Positions 16,867 through 26,376 are shown, numbered from the stretch's first letter. The stretch is 45,155 nt of DNA from Nitrospirota bacterium (GCA_016222925.1 JACRQB010000087.1:1-45155); one strand, 5' to 3'. The notes: a model not told the origin generated them from the sequence alone. A program made the numbers and translations.

Positions 16867-16883
16867 AAGGGTAGGGGGGAGAA

Positions 16884-17624
16884 GTGAGTTGCAAGGAAGC
16901 CCATAATCGGACAGGCTGGATCATGACCGGTCTCCTCACTCTGTACTCCGTCCTGTCGGTCGGTTGTGCCGCTCCGCATGTGCCAGCGAGAATTATTTAC
17001 GAGGATCCGGTCAATTTTGTGCGATTGGAAGAGGATTCGGAAGTGCTCGCGGAATGGCCACCGAGTCACCATACCCATCCGTTTACAATCGAACCGGATA
17101 AATTGCGGACGATTTTGTCGGGCTTGAAGGTGCAGGAGCATTGGATTGCGCTGCAGCGGTGGATGCGAGGGGAGTCTCCCTTGGTTCCGGCCTTCACGGA
17201 GGAGGAGTTGACTCTCTTGTCTGTGCGTCTATCGGAGGCGCTGGCTGAGGCGAAAGACAACGAACGAGTGACCTTTTATTTGAGCCAGCCGCAGACCCTT
17301 GCCCGCCGAATTATCACGACGGGTGGGTTCTACGTTCACGGGACGGAACTGCACATTATTCTAGGAAATTGGAGAATTATTTACGGCATCCCGGCCTATG
17401 GGATGATCTATGATCGACGTTATCCGATGCGACCGACCGCCGCGAAAGGCTTTGATTTAAGGTTTCAACCTGCTGAGGCCGTTGTTTCGATAAAGAGTAG
17501 CCTGCTGGATGGGATTTTAGCTAATTCTAAGGACGAACTCATCATCGATCTGACCAAGCTCAATCCACCCGACCCAGAGGTTTCTCTCATTCGATCGTGC
17601 TTGAATCATGAGTCTCTGTGTTAG
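16884..17624 (+). CDS. Lipoprotein of unknown function
   Basis: A 246-residue protein beginning with GTG (GGGGGAGAA immediately upstream). TGLLTLYSVLSVGC gives a signal segment and lipobox with Cys near residue 28. The mature protein has no domain I recognise. It contains several charged and hydrophobic segments and the stretch IILGNWRIIYGIPAYGMIYDRRYPMRP near the C-terminal half. Conserved hypothetical lipoproteins like this occur near cyclophilin genes in related genomes as far as I recall, which is not evidence of function. It follows the cyclophilin gene by 17 bases and ends the run. Confidence 0.7.
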   Translation: MSCKEAHNRTGWIMTGLLTLYSVLSVGCAAPHVPARIIYEDPVNFVRLEEDSEVLAEWPPSHHTHPFTIEPDKLRTILSGLKVQEHWIALQRWMRGESPLVPAFTEEELTLLSVRLSEALAEAKDNERVTFYLSQPQTLARRIITTGGFYVHGTELHIILGNWRIIYGIPAYGMIYDRRYPMRPTAAKGFDLRFQPAEAVVSIKSSLLDGILANSKDELIIDLTKLNPPDPEVSLIRSCLNHESLC

Positions 17625-17702
17625 TACCAGCGGGTGACACGGTTCACGCTCGATTTGATGCAGGTAGGTTGCTGGAAGACTCGAAAAATGAAGCGAAACG
17701 TC

Positions 17703-18689
17703 TTATCGACTGCCTAGACTCAAAAGATACATATGGGGTACTTCCATTAGCGCTTCGGTGATGGACTGCCAGCCGAGCTTGCTTTGACCTTCAATGCGAT
17801 CACAAAAGCGGATGGGTAGTTCATCCACATCCGCACCCAGCTGCATGGCCCGCCAAGCGAGCTCCACTTGAAAGATGTACCCTTTTGCTCGGACGGTGGC
17901 GAGGTTCATCCGTGCCAAGAGCTCACGGCGATAGCAGCGGAATCCTCCTGTCCAGTCGTGGATGGTCGAGCCCAGGAAGAGGCTGACGTAGGTATTCCCG
18001 CAGCGAGAGACAAAACGACGGCGGGCGTTCCAGTTCTCGGTCCCGCCGCCAGGCACGTAGCGACTTCCGATCACCAGGTCGGCAGTGTGGCTTCGGTGTA
18101 CCAGGCGTGGCAGATCCCAGGGCGCATGGCTGAAGTCACAATCCATTTCGATGATGAGACTGTAATCCTGCTGCAGCGCCCACGTGAACCCCGCGAGATA
18201 GGCTGGTCCAAGTCCTTCTTTGTGTGGCCGGTGCAGGACGTGCACATGCCCATATCGGCCACTGAGCTGGTCGGCTAACTCTCCGGTCCCGTCCGGGGAG
18301 TTGTCATCCACGATCAAGATATCGGCGACAAGATATTGTCTGATTGCCCGAACAAGCGCCTCAAGATTGGCGCGTTCATTGTATGTTGGGAGGACAATGA
18401 GGATCGATTGTTTGAAATCGAACGGTGAGGTGGGGATGAGCGGTTTACCTGCCCCCACTTGGGAATATTCTAGAGACTGGTTTTTAGTAGAATTAACGGC
18501 AATGCGTGCGCTGTCAGCGCCACGGGCGATCAGCTCCTCAGCGAGTTCAAAGTTCGGTACAGCGTAGGCTTCATCCATGCCCAGCTCCCGGAGAGGCGTT
18601 ACGTCGCCATCCTTGCCGATGTGATGGAAGCGTATGGATGGTGCGTGAGTGTTATCGAACGGTGGAGCGATTGGTGGGCTACCGGACAT
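17703..18689 (-). CDS. Polyprenol-phosphate sugar transferase (GT2), N-terminally extended
   Basis: Residues from about 95 onward form a complete dolichol-phosphate-mannose-synthase-like GT2 domain: ILIVLPTYNERANLEALVRAI, ILIVDDNSPDGTGELAD, the metal motif MDCDFSHAP, GSRYVPGGGTENW, TGGFRCYRRELL and GQSKLGWQSITEAL. It would transfer a sugar (often mannose) from GDP- or UDP-sugar to polyprenol phosphate at the membrane face. It lacks the extra C-terminal membrane segments of some members. The first 94 residues are unusual for the family and match nothing I can name; internal ATG 18578 has GGGAG upstream, but a start just before ILIVLPTYNE would be normal length. See findings. Confidence 0.82.
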   Translation of the reverse strand: MSGSPPIAPPFDNTHAPSIRFHHIGKDGDVTPLRELGMDEAYAVPNFELAEELIARGADSARIAVNSTKNQSLEYSQVGAGKPLIPTSPFDFKQSILIVLPTYNERANLEALVRAIRQYLVADILIVDDNSPDGTGELADQLSGRYGHVHVLHRPHKEGLGPAYLAGFTWALQQDYSLIIEMDCDFSHAPWDLPRLVHRSHTADLVIGSRYVPGGGTENWNARRRFVSRCGNTYVSLFLGSTIHDWTGGFRCYRRELLARMNLATVRAKGYIFQVELAWRAMQLGADVDELPIRFCDRIEGQSKLGWQSITEALMEVPHMYLLSLGSR

Positions 18690-18905
18690 GGAATGGTTTG
18701 CCTAGGGCAGGGCTATAGGTGGAGGGTGAGCTGTCTGCTCACGAAGGATGTGAGGAAGAATGGGCGTAAGATGCGTGAAGCTACACGGGTCATGATAGAA
18801 CGACAGCGTACTCTCCTTGTTGAAATCGGCGGTATTCTAGTCGACAGCAGATGAGGTGCGCAAGAAGAGATTCAGTCGGCTATGTCGGTGCGCTGGTTGC
18901 GCGTT
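18690..18905. other. Non-coding stretch upstream of the FprA-like gene
   Basis: Within the 303-base gap 18690-18992, this left part shows only a short unconvincing open frame (18621-18854, plus strand, overlapping the glycosyltransferase). I see no RNA gene or repeat. Confidence 0.4.
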
Positions 18906-18935
18906 TTGACAGTGCGGGAACGGCTATGCTAAAGT
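18906..18935 (+). promoter_or_regulatory. Sigma-70-type promoter of the FprA-like gene
   Basis: TTGACA (18906-18911, exact consensus) and TAAAGT (18930-18935) are 18 bases apart, giving a leader of about 50 bases before the ATG at 18993. AAGGA lies upstream of the start. Confidence 0.6.
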
Positions 18936-18992
18936 CCGCGATCCATTGATATTACAGGCATTTTTATCACTTAATCTCTTAAGGAACACTGT

Positions 18993-20345
18993 ATGAGCGG
19001 GACACAGACTCAAGTGATTGTTGTGGCAGGAGCAGGACCGGCTGGGATGGCTGTTGCCAGCACGCTCTCGAAAGTCGGCCACGAAATCATTATTCTCAAT
19101 CGTGATATCAAATTCGGTGGATTGGCTGAATACGGGATCTTCCCCTCTAAGCTAAAACTCCGTGGCGGGCTCAAGAAACAGTACTGGGAACTTCTTCAGC
19201 AGAAGAACGTCCATTATTTTGGGAATGTCTCCATCGGGAACGGAAAGGACCTCACGGTCGAAGATGTGCGCGGGCTGGGTGCGAACGCCGTGGTTTTCAC
19301 GATCGGTGCGCAGGGGACCAAGGCCATCGGTGTCGAGGGGGACTCGGCTCAGGGCGTGTTTCATGCAAAAGATGTGGTCTATCACTTCAATCGTTTACCG
19401 GGCTTCGGCGACCGTCCATTTGAAATGGGACAACACGTTGCTGTGATCGGGGCGGGAGATGTGATGGTGGATATTGCCCACTGGTTGATTCGCTATAAGA
19501 AAGTTGAGAGGGTCACGGCTATCGTAAGACGGGGTCCCGTAGAACGTAAGTACAATCCAAAGGAAATTCGCAGCGTTTGCGCCAACATGGACCTTGATGG
19601 AATCAAAGCTGAGTTTGAGCGCATTCAGGACCGTCTCGCCAAGGTCGGCCAGAATTCTGATGAGGTTTTGAAGGCATTCACAGACGAATTTACCAAATGT
19701 GAGGCGAAGGTATCCGAGACAAAGATGGACTTCCGTTTCCTTGCGTCACCGAAGCGTATTCTGGTTGACGGCAATAATCGGGTTCGTGGACTTGAAATGG
19801 AAGATAACCGGCTTGACCCGAAGGGTGAGGATACGGTCGCAGTGGGCTTGAAGGCGTATTACGAGTTTCCTTGTGATTCAGTTGTGTTTGCCGTCGGTGA
19901 CAAGGTGGATGAGACGGTCGGGCTACCCTATAAGAACGGCATGTTTACCACGAACCCGAACAAGACCGGGAATGATCCCGATGATGCACTCTTTCAGGCC
20001 TACGATGAATCTACAGGCCAGGTGATGGACGGCGTATTTTTGGCCGGTTGGGCTCGGAAAGCCAGCGAGGGACTCGTCGGCGTCGCGAAGCGTGACGGAG
20101 ATTGGTGTGCAGAGGTGGTCGAACGGTACCTTGCAACCAAGGCAGGGGAGGGAGACGCGAAAATCGTTCTGGGTCGGTTGCATGCGCGTTTGAAGCAACG
20201 TCAGAGTCGTCCGGTCGACGTGAATGGGTTGAGGGCACTGGATGTGGCCGAACACTCATTTGCCGAGAAGTCGGATTGTATCGGGGAGTTCAAGTTTTCA
20301 GCCAATCAGGAGATGCTCAAATATATTGAGCAGGGGAGAGTGTGA
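18993..20345 (+). CDS. FprA-like ferredoxin/adrenodoxin-type NADP reductase
   Basis: A 450-residue flavoprotein close in length to mycobacterial FprA. It has the FAD site GAGPAGMAVASTLSK (from 13), an NADP site VAVIGAGDVMVDIAHWLIR (about 150-168) followed by VTAIVRRGPVERKYNPKEI, and the late FAD segment VFLAGWARKASEGLVGVAKRDG, which is typical of this group and of glutamate synthase small subunits. No Fe-S cysteine motifs are present, so it is not a full GltD. It likely shuttles electrons between NADP(H) and a ferredoxin. That suits a low-potential electron economy such as the reductive TCA cycle of Nitrospira (inference). It has its own promoter. Confidence 0.75.
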   Translation: MSGTQTQVIVVAGAGPAGMAVASTLSKVGHEIIILNRDIKFGGLAEYGIFPSKLKLRGGLKKQYWELLQQKNVHYFGNVSIGNGKDLTVEDVRGLGANAVVFTIGAQGTKAIGVEGDSAQGVFHAKDVVYHFNRLPGFGDRPFEMGQHVAVIGAGDVMVDIAHWLIRYKKVERVTAIVRRGPVERKYNPKEIRSVCANMDLDGIKAEFERIQDRLAKVGQNSDEVLKAFTDEFTKCEAKVSETKMDFRFLASPKRILVDGNNRVRGLEMEDNRLDPKGEDTVAVGLKAYYEFPCDSVVFAVGDKVDETVGLPYKNGMFTTNPNKTGNDPDDALFQAYDESTGQVMDGVFLAGWARKASEGLVGVAKRDGDWCAEVVERYLATKAGEGDAKIVLGRLHARLKQRQSRPVDVNGLRALDVAEHSFAEKSDCIGEFKFSANQEMLKYIEQGRV

Positions 20346-20366
20346 AGTCTTTGGCAGGCTTCATCC

Positions 20367-20999
20367 TCAAGCATGCCCCCATTTCAGTTTTTCCCGCAAC
20401 TGCAGGGCGGGATTCATGATAGGCCCTCCTGCAGAGAGCGAGTAGGCTGTAGAGCCTGTCGGTGTTCCAATGATCAGGCCGTCCCCTCGCAGATTCGTCA
20501 CGAACTGGCCATCAATGGTGATGTGGAGTTCAATCATGCGAGCCAGGGTTCCCTTGCTGATGACGACATCGTTGAGTACGATGCCTCTCGCAACGGTTTC
20601 CCCATGCCGATGGACGTGTGTGGCCAGCATCAGTCGTTCATCAAGAGTAAAATCGTTGGCAAATACCAGTTCGAGGGAAGGATAGAGGTTGTCCAATCGG
20701 ACTTCCGTCAAGAAGCCAAGGCCTCCCATGTTGACACCCAGGATGGGAATGCTCCGTTCTGCCGCGAGCCGTGCAGCATTGAGAATGGTACCGTCCCCTC
20801 CGAGTACCAAGAGAACATCGGCTTTCTGAGCCAGTTGAGTCTTGGGAATTCCTCCGACCTCGTTCAAGAGTGCTGCAGATGTTGTGTCGAGCAAGACATC
20901 AATGTTACGGGCACGGAGCCAGGCAGCCACGGCGAGCAGCGTGTCTTTTACTTCAGGGAACTTGGGCTTGGTCAAGATCCCAATGCTTTTACTTTTCAT
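20367..20999 (-). CDS. nadK: NAD kinase with a large internal deletion
   Basis: The 210-residue frame starts as a normal NAD kinase: SIGILTKPKFPEVKD, GGDG at 67-70 (LLVLGGDGTILNAARL), NMGGLGFLTE and GDGLIIGTPTGSTAYSLSAGGPI. After MNPAL (199) it jumps to QLREKLKWGHA, which looks like the extreme C-terminus of the same family (LREKLKWG-like). About 75-85 residues of the C-terminal beta-sandwich, which help bind NAD and form the tetramer, are missing in frame. The enzyme makes NADP from NAD and ATP and is normally essential and single-copy. This product is unlikely to work. It is divergent from clpC and convergent with the FprA-like gene. Confidence 0.85.
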   Translation of the reverse strand: MKSKSIGILTKPKFPEVKDTLLAVAAWLRARNIDVLLDTTSAALLNEVGGIPKTQLAQKADVLLVLGGDGTILNAARLAAERSIPILGVNMGGLGFLTEVRLDNLYPSLELVFANDFTLDERLMLATHVHRHGETVARGIVLNDVVISKGTLARMIELHITIDGQFVTNLRGDGLIIGTPTGSTAYSLSAGGPIMNPALQLREKLKWGHA

Positions 21000-21093
21000 G
21001 GATACCAGGCATATGGTTGGGCGAACGGGGAGTGTGATTGTATCGGGATGCTGATTTTCATGTCAACGGAAAGTCCATGTTCTCCGCTCAATC

Positions 21094-21122
21094 TTGACTC
21101 TCAATCATACTGTGGTTAGAAT
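21094..21122 (+). promoter_or_regulatory. Strong sigma-70-type promoter of clpC
   Basis: TTGACT (21094-21099) and TAGAAT (21117-21122, five of six consensus) with a 17-base spacer. Transcription would start near 21129, leaving a leader of about 64 bases with AAGGAGG before the ATG at 21193. I saw no CIRCE-like inverted repeat. Confidence 0.65.
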
Positions 21123-21192
21123 CACAGCAAGGTTTTTCAAGGGTTTTGCTCGAACGCGGCCAGGAGTTTCACTCTCTGAGTAAGGAGGCAGG

Positions 21193-23437
21193 ATGTTCGA
21201 ACGATTCACGGACAAAGGTCGAAAGATCATCATCCTCGCGCGCGAGGAGGCCGAGCGGCACCAAAACGACTATCTAGGGACTGAACATCTCGTCCTGGCC
21301 ATCCTCCGTGAGTCTGATGGCATTGCTCTTATGATTCTGAAAAAGATGGGGCTTTCTACTGAGCAGATCAGGTTGGAAATCGAGCGGAATCTGCCCGGCG
21401 GCGGAACGACGATGACGTTTGGGGAAATTCCATTTAGCCCACGCGTGAAGAAGGTCATTGAATATGGTGTTGAGGAGGCCCGCCTGCTGGGCCACAACCA
21501 CATCGGTAGTGAGCACCTGCTTCTTGGATTGTTGCGGGAAGAAGAGGGAATCGGTGGGAAAATTCTTCGGAGTTTGGGCGCAAATCTTCTGACGGCGCGT
21601 CAGCTGACCGTGACGTTTTTGCGGAAATCTGCTCCACGTGAACGTGATCGAAAGAGCAATACCCCGGCGTTGGATGAGTTTGGCCGTGATCTGACGCAGA
21701 TGGCTCAAGAAGGTCAATTGGACCCGGTGATTGGTCGAGCTGATGAAATCGAACGTGTGTTGCAAATTCTCAGTCGGAGAAGCAAAAACAATCCCGTCCT
21801 TATCGGCGAGTCTGGTGTGGGAAAGACCGCGATTGTCGAGGGGCTAGCTCAGCGCATCATTCAGTCCGAAGTTCCTGACAACCTGCTCTCTCGTCGGGTC
21901 ATCGCCTTGGATCTAGGGTCGCTTGTGGCAGGCACAAAATATCGTGGACAGTTTGAAGAGCGCCTCAAGGTGGTCATGAAGGAGATTGTCCAAGCGGGTA
22001 ATATCATTATCTTCATTGATGAACTTCATACCCTCGTTGGGGCTGGGGCTGCGGAAGGGTCTATTGATGCCTCCAATATGCTGAAGCCGGCCTTATCGCG
22101 CGGCGAGATCCAATGCATTGGGGCTACGACCTTGGATGAGTACCGAAAGCATATTGAAAAAGACGGTGCCTTGAAGCGGCGATTCCAACCCATCCACGTT
22201 CAGCCGCCCAATCTCGACGAAACGGTCCGCATTATCCAAGGGCTTCGGGACCGATACGAAGAGCATCATGGAGTGGAAATCACGGAGGATGCCATTGTTG
22301 AGGCCGTGAAGTTGGCGGATCGGTACATCACTGACCGGTTCCTTCCGGACAAGGCGATCGATTTGATCGACGAAACGGGCTCGCGCGCCAAACTCCAGAC
22401 CTACGCCCTCCCTTCTGAATTGAAAGCGATGGAGCAAGAGCTGAAGAAGGTGTCGCGAGAGAAGGAGCTCTCGATCTCCATGCAGAATTTCGAAGAGGCC
22501 GTACGGCACCGTGAGGAAGAAGAGCGGCTGCGCAAGCTGCTCGACGAATCTAAGCGAGAATGGAAGAAGAATCAGGAAAAGAACAAGCCTGTGATCGGTA
22601 AAGAGGATGTCGCTTATGTTGTCTCGAAAATGACCGGTATTCCGCTCTTTAAGTTGGAAGAAGAAGAGTCCAACAAGCTCTTGCGCATGGAAGAGTTTCT
22701 CCATAAACGAGTCATCGGTCAAAATGAGGCGATCTCTGCGGTTGCTCGTGCCATCCGCCGTTCTCGTGCCGGTTTGAAGGAAGGGGTACGAAGAAGGGGG
22801 GCAGCTGACCGAGAAGGTCCGCCGTCGGCCTTATTCAGTCGTATTGTTCGATGAAATTGAGAAGGCGCATCCGGATGTGTTCAATGTTCTCCTTCAAGTA
22901 TTAGACGACGGCGTGCTGACCGATAGTCTTGGACGAAAGATTGATTTCAAAAATACGGTTGTCATTATGACGTCCAATATCGGGACGAAAATGATTCAGA
23001 AGGGTGTTTCTCTTGGTTTTCAGAGCACCGAGGGCGAAGCCGCGCGTCGGAAGAAGGAAGAAGTACTCGGAGAGCTTCGGAAGTCGTTTAGTCCGGAGTT
23101 CCTGAACCGGATCGATGAAATCGTGATCTTTCATCAGCTGGAAAAAGAGCAGCTCTATAGCATCTTGGATATCTTGCTCCGTGAGTTGAACCTCCGTCTC
23201 TTGGATAAAGGGATTGAGATTGAGGTCGACGATGAAGTGAAACAATGGCTTATCAAGGAGGGCTATGAGCCGTTGTACGGAGCCAGGCCAATGCGTCGGG
23301 CGATCCAACGTGCCATCGGTGACCCGCTCTCCGATGAGCTCATCAGAGGGCGCTTCAAGGAAAGCCGCAAGGTGAAAGTGGTTCTGCGGGACGGAGCCCC
23401 GACTTTCATCGAGCAGGAGGCAATGGCCGGAGTCTAG
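21193..23437 (+). pseudogene. clpC: clpC ATPase gene with internal deletion and frameshift
   Basis: The first frame (to about 22780) encodes the Clp N-domain (1-150, two repeats), AAA D1 with Walker A GESGVGKT (205-212) and Walker B IIIFIDEL, the middle/UVR segment (EEAVRHREEEERLRKLL) and the start of D2 (VIGQNEAISAVARAIRRSRAGLK). The next bases then read, one frame off, GYEEGGQLTEKVRRRPYSVVLFDEIEKAHPDVF to the normal end at 23437. The family has about 60 residues between these points, including the D2 Walker A (GPTGVGKT) and DMSEYME, so roughly 180-185 bases are missing. The two open frames would give a 553-residue truncated protein and a 197-residue orphan D2 end. Intact ClpC is the unfoldase of ClpCP protease. 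Confidence 0.92.
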
Positions 23438-23476
23438 TGCCCTTTGTGATCGTTCACGTCCCCAGGCAATCGTTAG

Positions 23477-23514
23477 CGGCCTCTGTGGCGGATCGCTGCA
23501 GGGGCCGTTTTGTT
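23477..23514 (+). terminator. Rho-independent terminator after clpC
   Basis: CGGCCTCTG pairs with CAGGGGCCG (nine pairs, one G-T) around a 13-base loop, followed by TTTTGTT. It separates clpC from tsaD and supports an ATG rather than the TTG at 23510 as tsaD start. Confidence 0.8.
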
Positions 23515-23545
23515 ATCCAATGCCATCTGGCCCATTCGTAACGAG

Positions 23546-24649
23546 ATGTATTCCTTCCCCACTCAGTCCGAATTTCAACCAGGGACTCAATGGCATCCGT
23601 GCCCGGTTCTTGGAATCGAGTCCTCATGCGATGAAACAGCTGCTGCCGTACTCAGTTGTGCAGGAGAGGTGCTTTCCAACGTCGTATCTTCACAAGTGAC
23701 CGTCCATGAAAAGTTCGGTGGCGTCGTTCCAGAATTAGCCGCACGGGCCCACCTTGGGACGATCAATTTGGTTGTCGAAGAAGCCTTGGCGACCGCCCAA
23801 GTCTCAAAACATGCTCTCGGTGCCGTGGCCGTCACCCAGGGACCTGGATTGGCTGGGGCGCTTTTGGTGGGCGTGAATTACGCCAAGGCCTTGAGTTACG
23901 GCTTGGGGATTCCGATCATTGGGGTCAATCATCTGCAGGGCCACATCGCCTCCGCATGGCTCGCCGATCCGACATTCCCGTTATCCTGCATTGTGCTGGT
24001 TGTATCGGGTGGCCACACCCATCTCTATCGCCATGGAGTCGGTGGTCGGTGTACCCTGCTGGGACGCACTCGCGACGATGCTGCCGGTGAAGCGTTCGAC
24101 AAGGGAGCTCAGATGCTTGGCTTGGGGTATCCGGGTGGACCGGCCGTTGATCGAATCGCACGTTCCGGAGATCCACAGGCCATTCGATTTCCCAGATTCC
24201 ACAGGGCAAAGAACAGTCTTGAGTTCAGTTTCAGTGGTCTAAAGACGGCGTTGTTGTATAAGCTACGAGAAATGGATGGTTCTTTGCGACCTCATCAGAC
24301 CGCCGACTTAGCGGCCAGTTACCAAGAGGCTATTGTGCAGGTCTTGGCCGTGAAGGCCTTTGTCGCCCTCGGGCAGTCGAACCTGACTGCGCTTGCAGTC
24401 GTGGGTGGGGTCTCAGCTAATTCACGGTTGAGGGCCTTACTGAGCGAGCGTGCGGCACGTGAAGGCATTCGCCTATCGCTGCCGCCTATCGAGTATTGTA
24501 CCGACAACGCTGCCATGATTGCCTCGGCGGGGCGCCAGTTGCTGATGAAAGGAGAACGACCACATGCAGATCTTGATATCAGCCCGGCTCAGAGATTCGA
24601 GACGATTCATGACGAAAATCGATCGCATATCGGTTTCTCTAAGGGATAA
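23546..24649 (+). CDS. tsaD: tRNA N6-adenosine threonylcarbamoyltransferase TsaD
   Basis: A 367-residue ASKHA-fold enzyme with all landmarks: VLGIESSCDETAAAVL, FGGVVPELAARAH, the metal ligands H129 and H133 in NHLQGHIA, VSGGHTHL, DDAAGEAFDKGAQMLGLGYPGGPAVDR, FSFSGLKTALL, and CTDNAAMIA with the third metal ligand. It completes t6A37 synthesis on tRNA together with TsaB and TsaE. About 20 unconserved residues precede VLGIESS. The upstream TTG at 23510 lies inside the terminator's T-run, so I use ATG 23546. The gene is intact although its partner tsaB is frameshifted in this sequence. Confidence 0.95.
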   Translation: MYSFPTQSEFQPGTQWHPCPVLGIESSCDETAAAVLSCAGEVLSNVVSSQVTVHEKFGGVVPELAARAHLGTINLVVEEALATAQVSKHALGAVAVTQGPGLAGALLVGVNYAKALSYGLGIPIIGVNHLQGHIASAWLADPTFPLSCIVLVVSGGHTHLYRHGVGGRCTLLGRTRDDAAGEAFDKGAQMLGLGYPGGPAVDRIARSGDPQAIRFPRFHRAKNSLEFSFSGLKTALLYKLREMDGSLRPHQTADLAASYQEAIVQVLAVKAFVALGQSNLTALAVVGGVSANSRLRALLSERAAREGIRLSLPPIEYCTDNAAMIASAGRQLLMKGERPHADLDISPAQRFETIHDENRSHIGFSKG

Positions 24650-24660
24650 GGAGAACGCCC

Positions 24661-26355
24661 ATTCCTGATATCCGAGGTCAGATCACAGGACTGCGCACCA
24701 GCCAAGTCGCGTCGGTTGAACGACTCTACCGACGTCGTGTCTCACCCGATAAGGTCATGACCCCGGAGCTCGCCAAGGCAATGGCCCAACTGACCATTGA
24801 GCTCCGTCGCCCGATTGGCGTGCTGTTGACCAGGCGTGGACAAGTTCAGGACGTGATTGTGGGAACGGAATTGACGTTGTCTTCCGCAACGCTGACGCTG
24901 TTCCGTACGGGCGCGCGATCGCTCCGTGGCCTGAGGTTTATTCGTACGCAACTGCATGATCAGCCCATCAATCAAGAGTTGCTGACAGACCTTGCCTTCT
25001 TGCGACTTGATCTGATCGGCCTGCTCTCCGTCACGGAGGATGCTCAACTAGGCAATCTGTATCTCGCTCATCTGCTGGCACCCAATTCGACCGAGCAATT
25101 GTTCAAAGTGCTCAAGGCTGTCCCGTTCCACAATCTCACACTGATGTTCGAGCAGTTCATCGAAGAGCTTGAAGCAGACCTTCAGCAGGCACGAGCTCAC
25201 TATGCGATTGAGAGCGGTAAGGAATCGGCGATACTTGTCAGCGCCTCTGTCAAAAGCCGGTCCGAACAAGAAGAGCGTTTAGCCGAACTGGCGGAGTTGG
25301 CAACCTCTGCCGACGTCACGGTGGTCGACCGTGTCGTACAAAGAACGCCGGACGGACATCAGCGCTATCTCTTGGGCCGCGGCAAGATGAAGGATGTCCT
25401 GATTCAGACCCTCCATCGGGGCGCCGATATGGTGATCTTTGATCAAACATTGTCACCGGCTCAACTGCGAGCCATTTCAGAGCTGACTGATATCAAGGTG
25501 ATCGACCGGACACAACTGATCCTGGATATCTTTGCCCGACGAGCCCACAGCCGCGAAGGCAAAGTGCAGGTGGAACTCGCGCAGTTGCGGTACCTGCTTC
25601 CACGATTATCCGGGAAGGGCACCCAACTGTCTCGCTTGGGTGGCGGGATCGGCACTCGAGGGCCGGGTGAAACCAAGCTGGAGACTGATCGTCGCCGTGT
25701 GCGGGACCGCATCACGCATCTAGAACGAGAACTGACACAGTTTGGACGTCAGCAAGACCAACGTCGGTCCAGGCGAGATCGGCACGGACTCCCCGTCGTT
25801 TCCCTCGTGGGCTATACGAACGCCGGTAAGTCTACGTTGCTCAACGTGCTAACAAACAGTCAGGTGTCGGCTCAAAACCGGTTGTTCGAGACTCTGGACA
25901 CGACGAGTCGACGCCTACGGTTCCCGGAGGATCGCGAAGTCATCATCACCGATACGGTAGGATTTATCAGGGATCTTCCGCAAGAACTGGTCGGCGCCTT
26001 TCGCACAACGCTCGAAGAACTACGAGAGGCTGATCTCCTGCTGCATGTTGTCGATGGCAGCGCCGCAGACATCGACATTCAGATTACCGCCGTCGTCGCC
26101 ATTCTTGAGGACTTGCATTTGAACGCGATACCGAGATTAGTGGTGCTGAATAAGTGTGACCAGGTGTCCCCAGCGCGCGCTGAGTTGCTCTGCCGACGGT
26201 ATGGAGCCATTGGTATGTCGGCGCTTCAGCCCACGACACTTCGTCCTCTCTTCGCTCAGCTGGAAGCACACGTGAGATCTCTGCCAGTCGGTGAACGTCA
26301 GATTGCCGGCCTGCCGCTGCAGGACGATGCGCTGGTGCTTGCATCTCGTCGGTAA
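24661..26355 (+). CDS. hflX: GTPase HflX, probable ATT start
   Basis: The GTPase part shows G1 GYTNAGKST, G3 DTVGFIRDLP and G4 NKCD. The HflX N-domain precedes it, with LLGRGKMKDVL-like nucleotide-fold motifs, VIDRTQLILDIFARRAHSREGKVQVELAQL and the glycine-rich SRLGGGIGTRGPGETKLETDRR. HflX binds 50S subunits and splits stalled ribosomes. The first ATG (24757) would lose conserved N-terminal residues (TGLRTSQVASVERLYRRRV). The frame is open to 24643, and an ATT at 24661 has AAGGAG seven bases upstream, so translation probably begins there; a G-to-T change of an original ATG would explain it. It follows tsaD by 11 bases. Confidence 0.88.
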   Translation: MPDIRGQITGLRTSQVASVERLYRRRVSPDKVMTPELAKAMAQLTIELRRPIGVLLTRRGQVQDVIVGTELTLSSATLTLFRTGARSLRGLRFIRTQLHDQPINQELLTDLAFLRLDLIGLLSVTEDAQLGNLYLAHLLAPNSTEQLFKVLKAVPFHNLTLMFEQFIEELEADLQQARAHYAIESGKESAILVSASVKSRSEQEERLAELAELATSADVTVVDRVVQRTPDGHQRYLLGRGKMKDVLIQTLHRGADMVIFDQTLSPAQLRAISELTDIKVIDRTQLILDIFARRAHSREGKVQVELAQLRYLLPRLSGKGTQLSRLGGGIGTRGPGETKLETDRRRVRDRITHLERELTQFGRQQDQRRSRRDRHGLPVVSLVGYTNAGKSTLLNVLTNSQVSAQNRLFETLDTTSRRLRFPEDREVIITDTVGFIRDLPQELVGAFRTTLEELREADLLLHVVDGSAADIDIQITAVVAILEDLHLNAIPRLVVLNKCDQVSPARAELLCRRYGAIGMSALQPTTLRPLFAQLEAHVRSLPVGERQIAGLPLQDDALVLASRR

Positions 26356-26376
26356 CCTCTGCACAATCGGGCCGCC

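Noticed and set aside
18993..20345. Glutamate synthase small subunit
   Set aside because: No N-terminal Fe-S cysteine motifs and no large subunit nearby; length and motifs fit FprA better.
22093..22722. 209-codon open frame antisense to clpC
   Set aside because: It mirrors the codon bias of the ClpC sequence, shows no family motifs and lacks a ribosome site.
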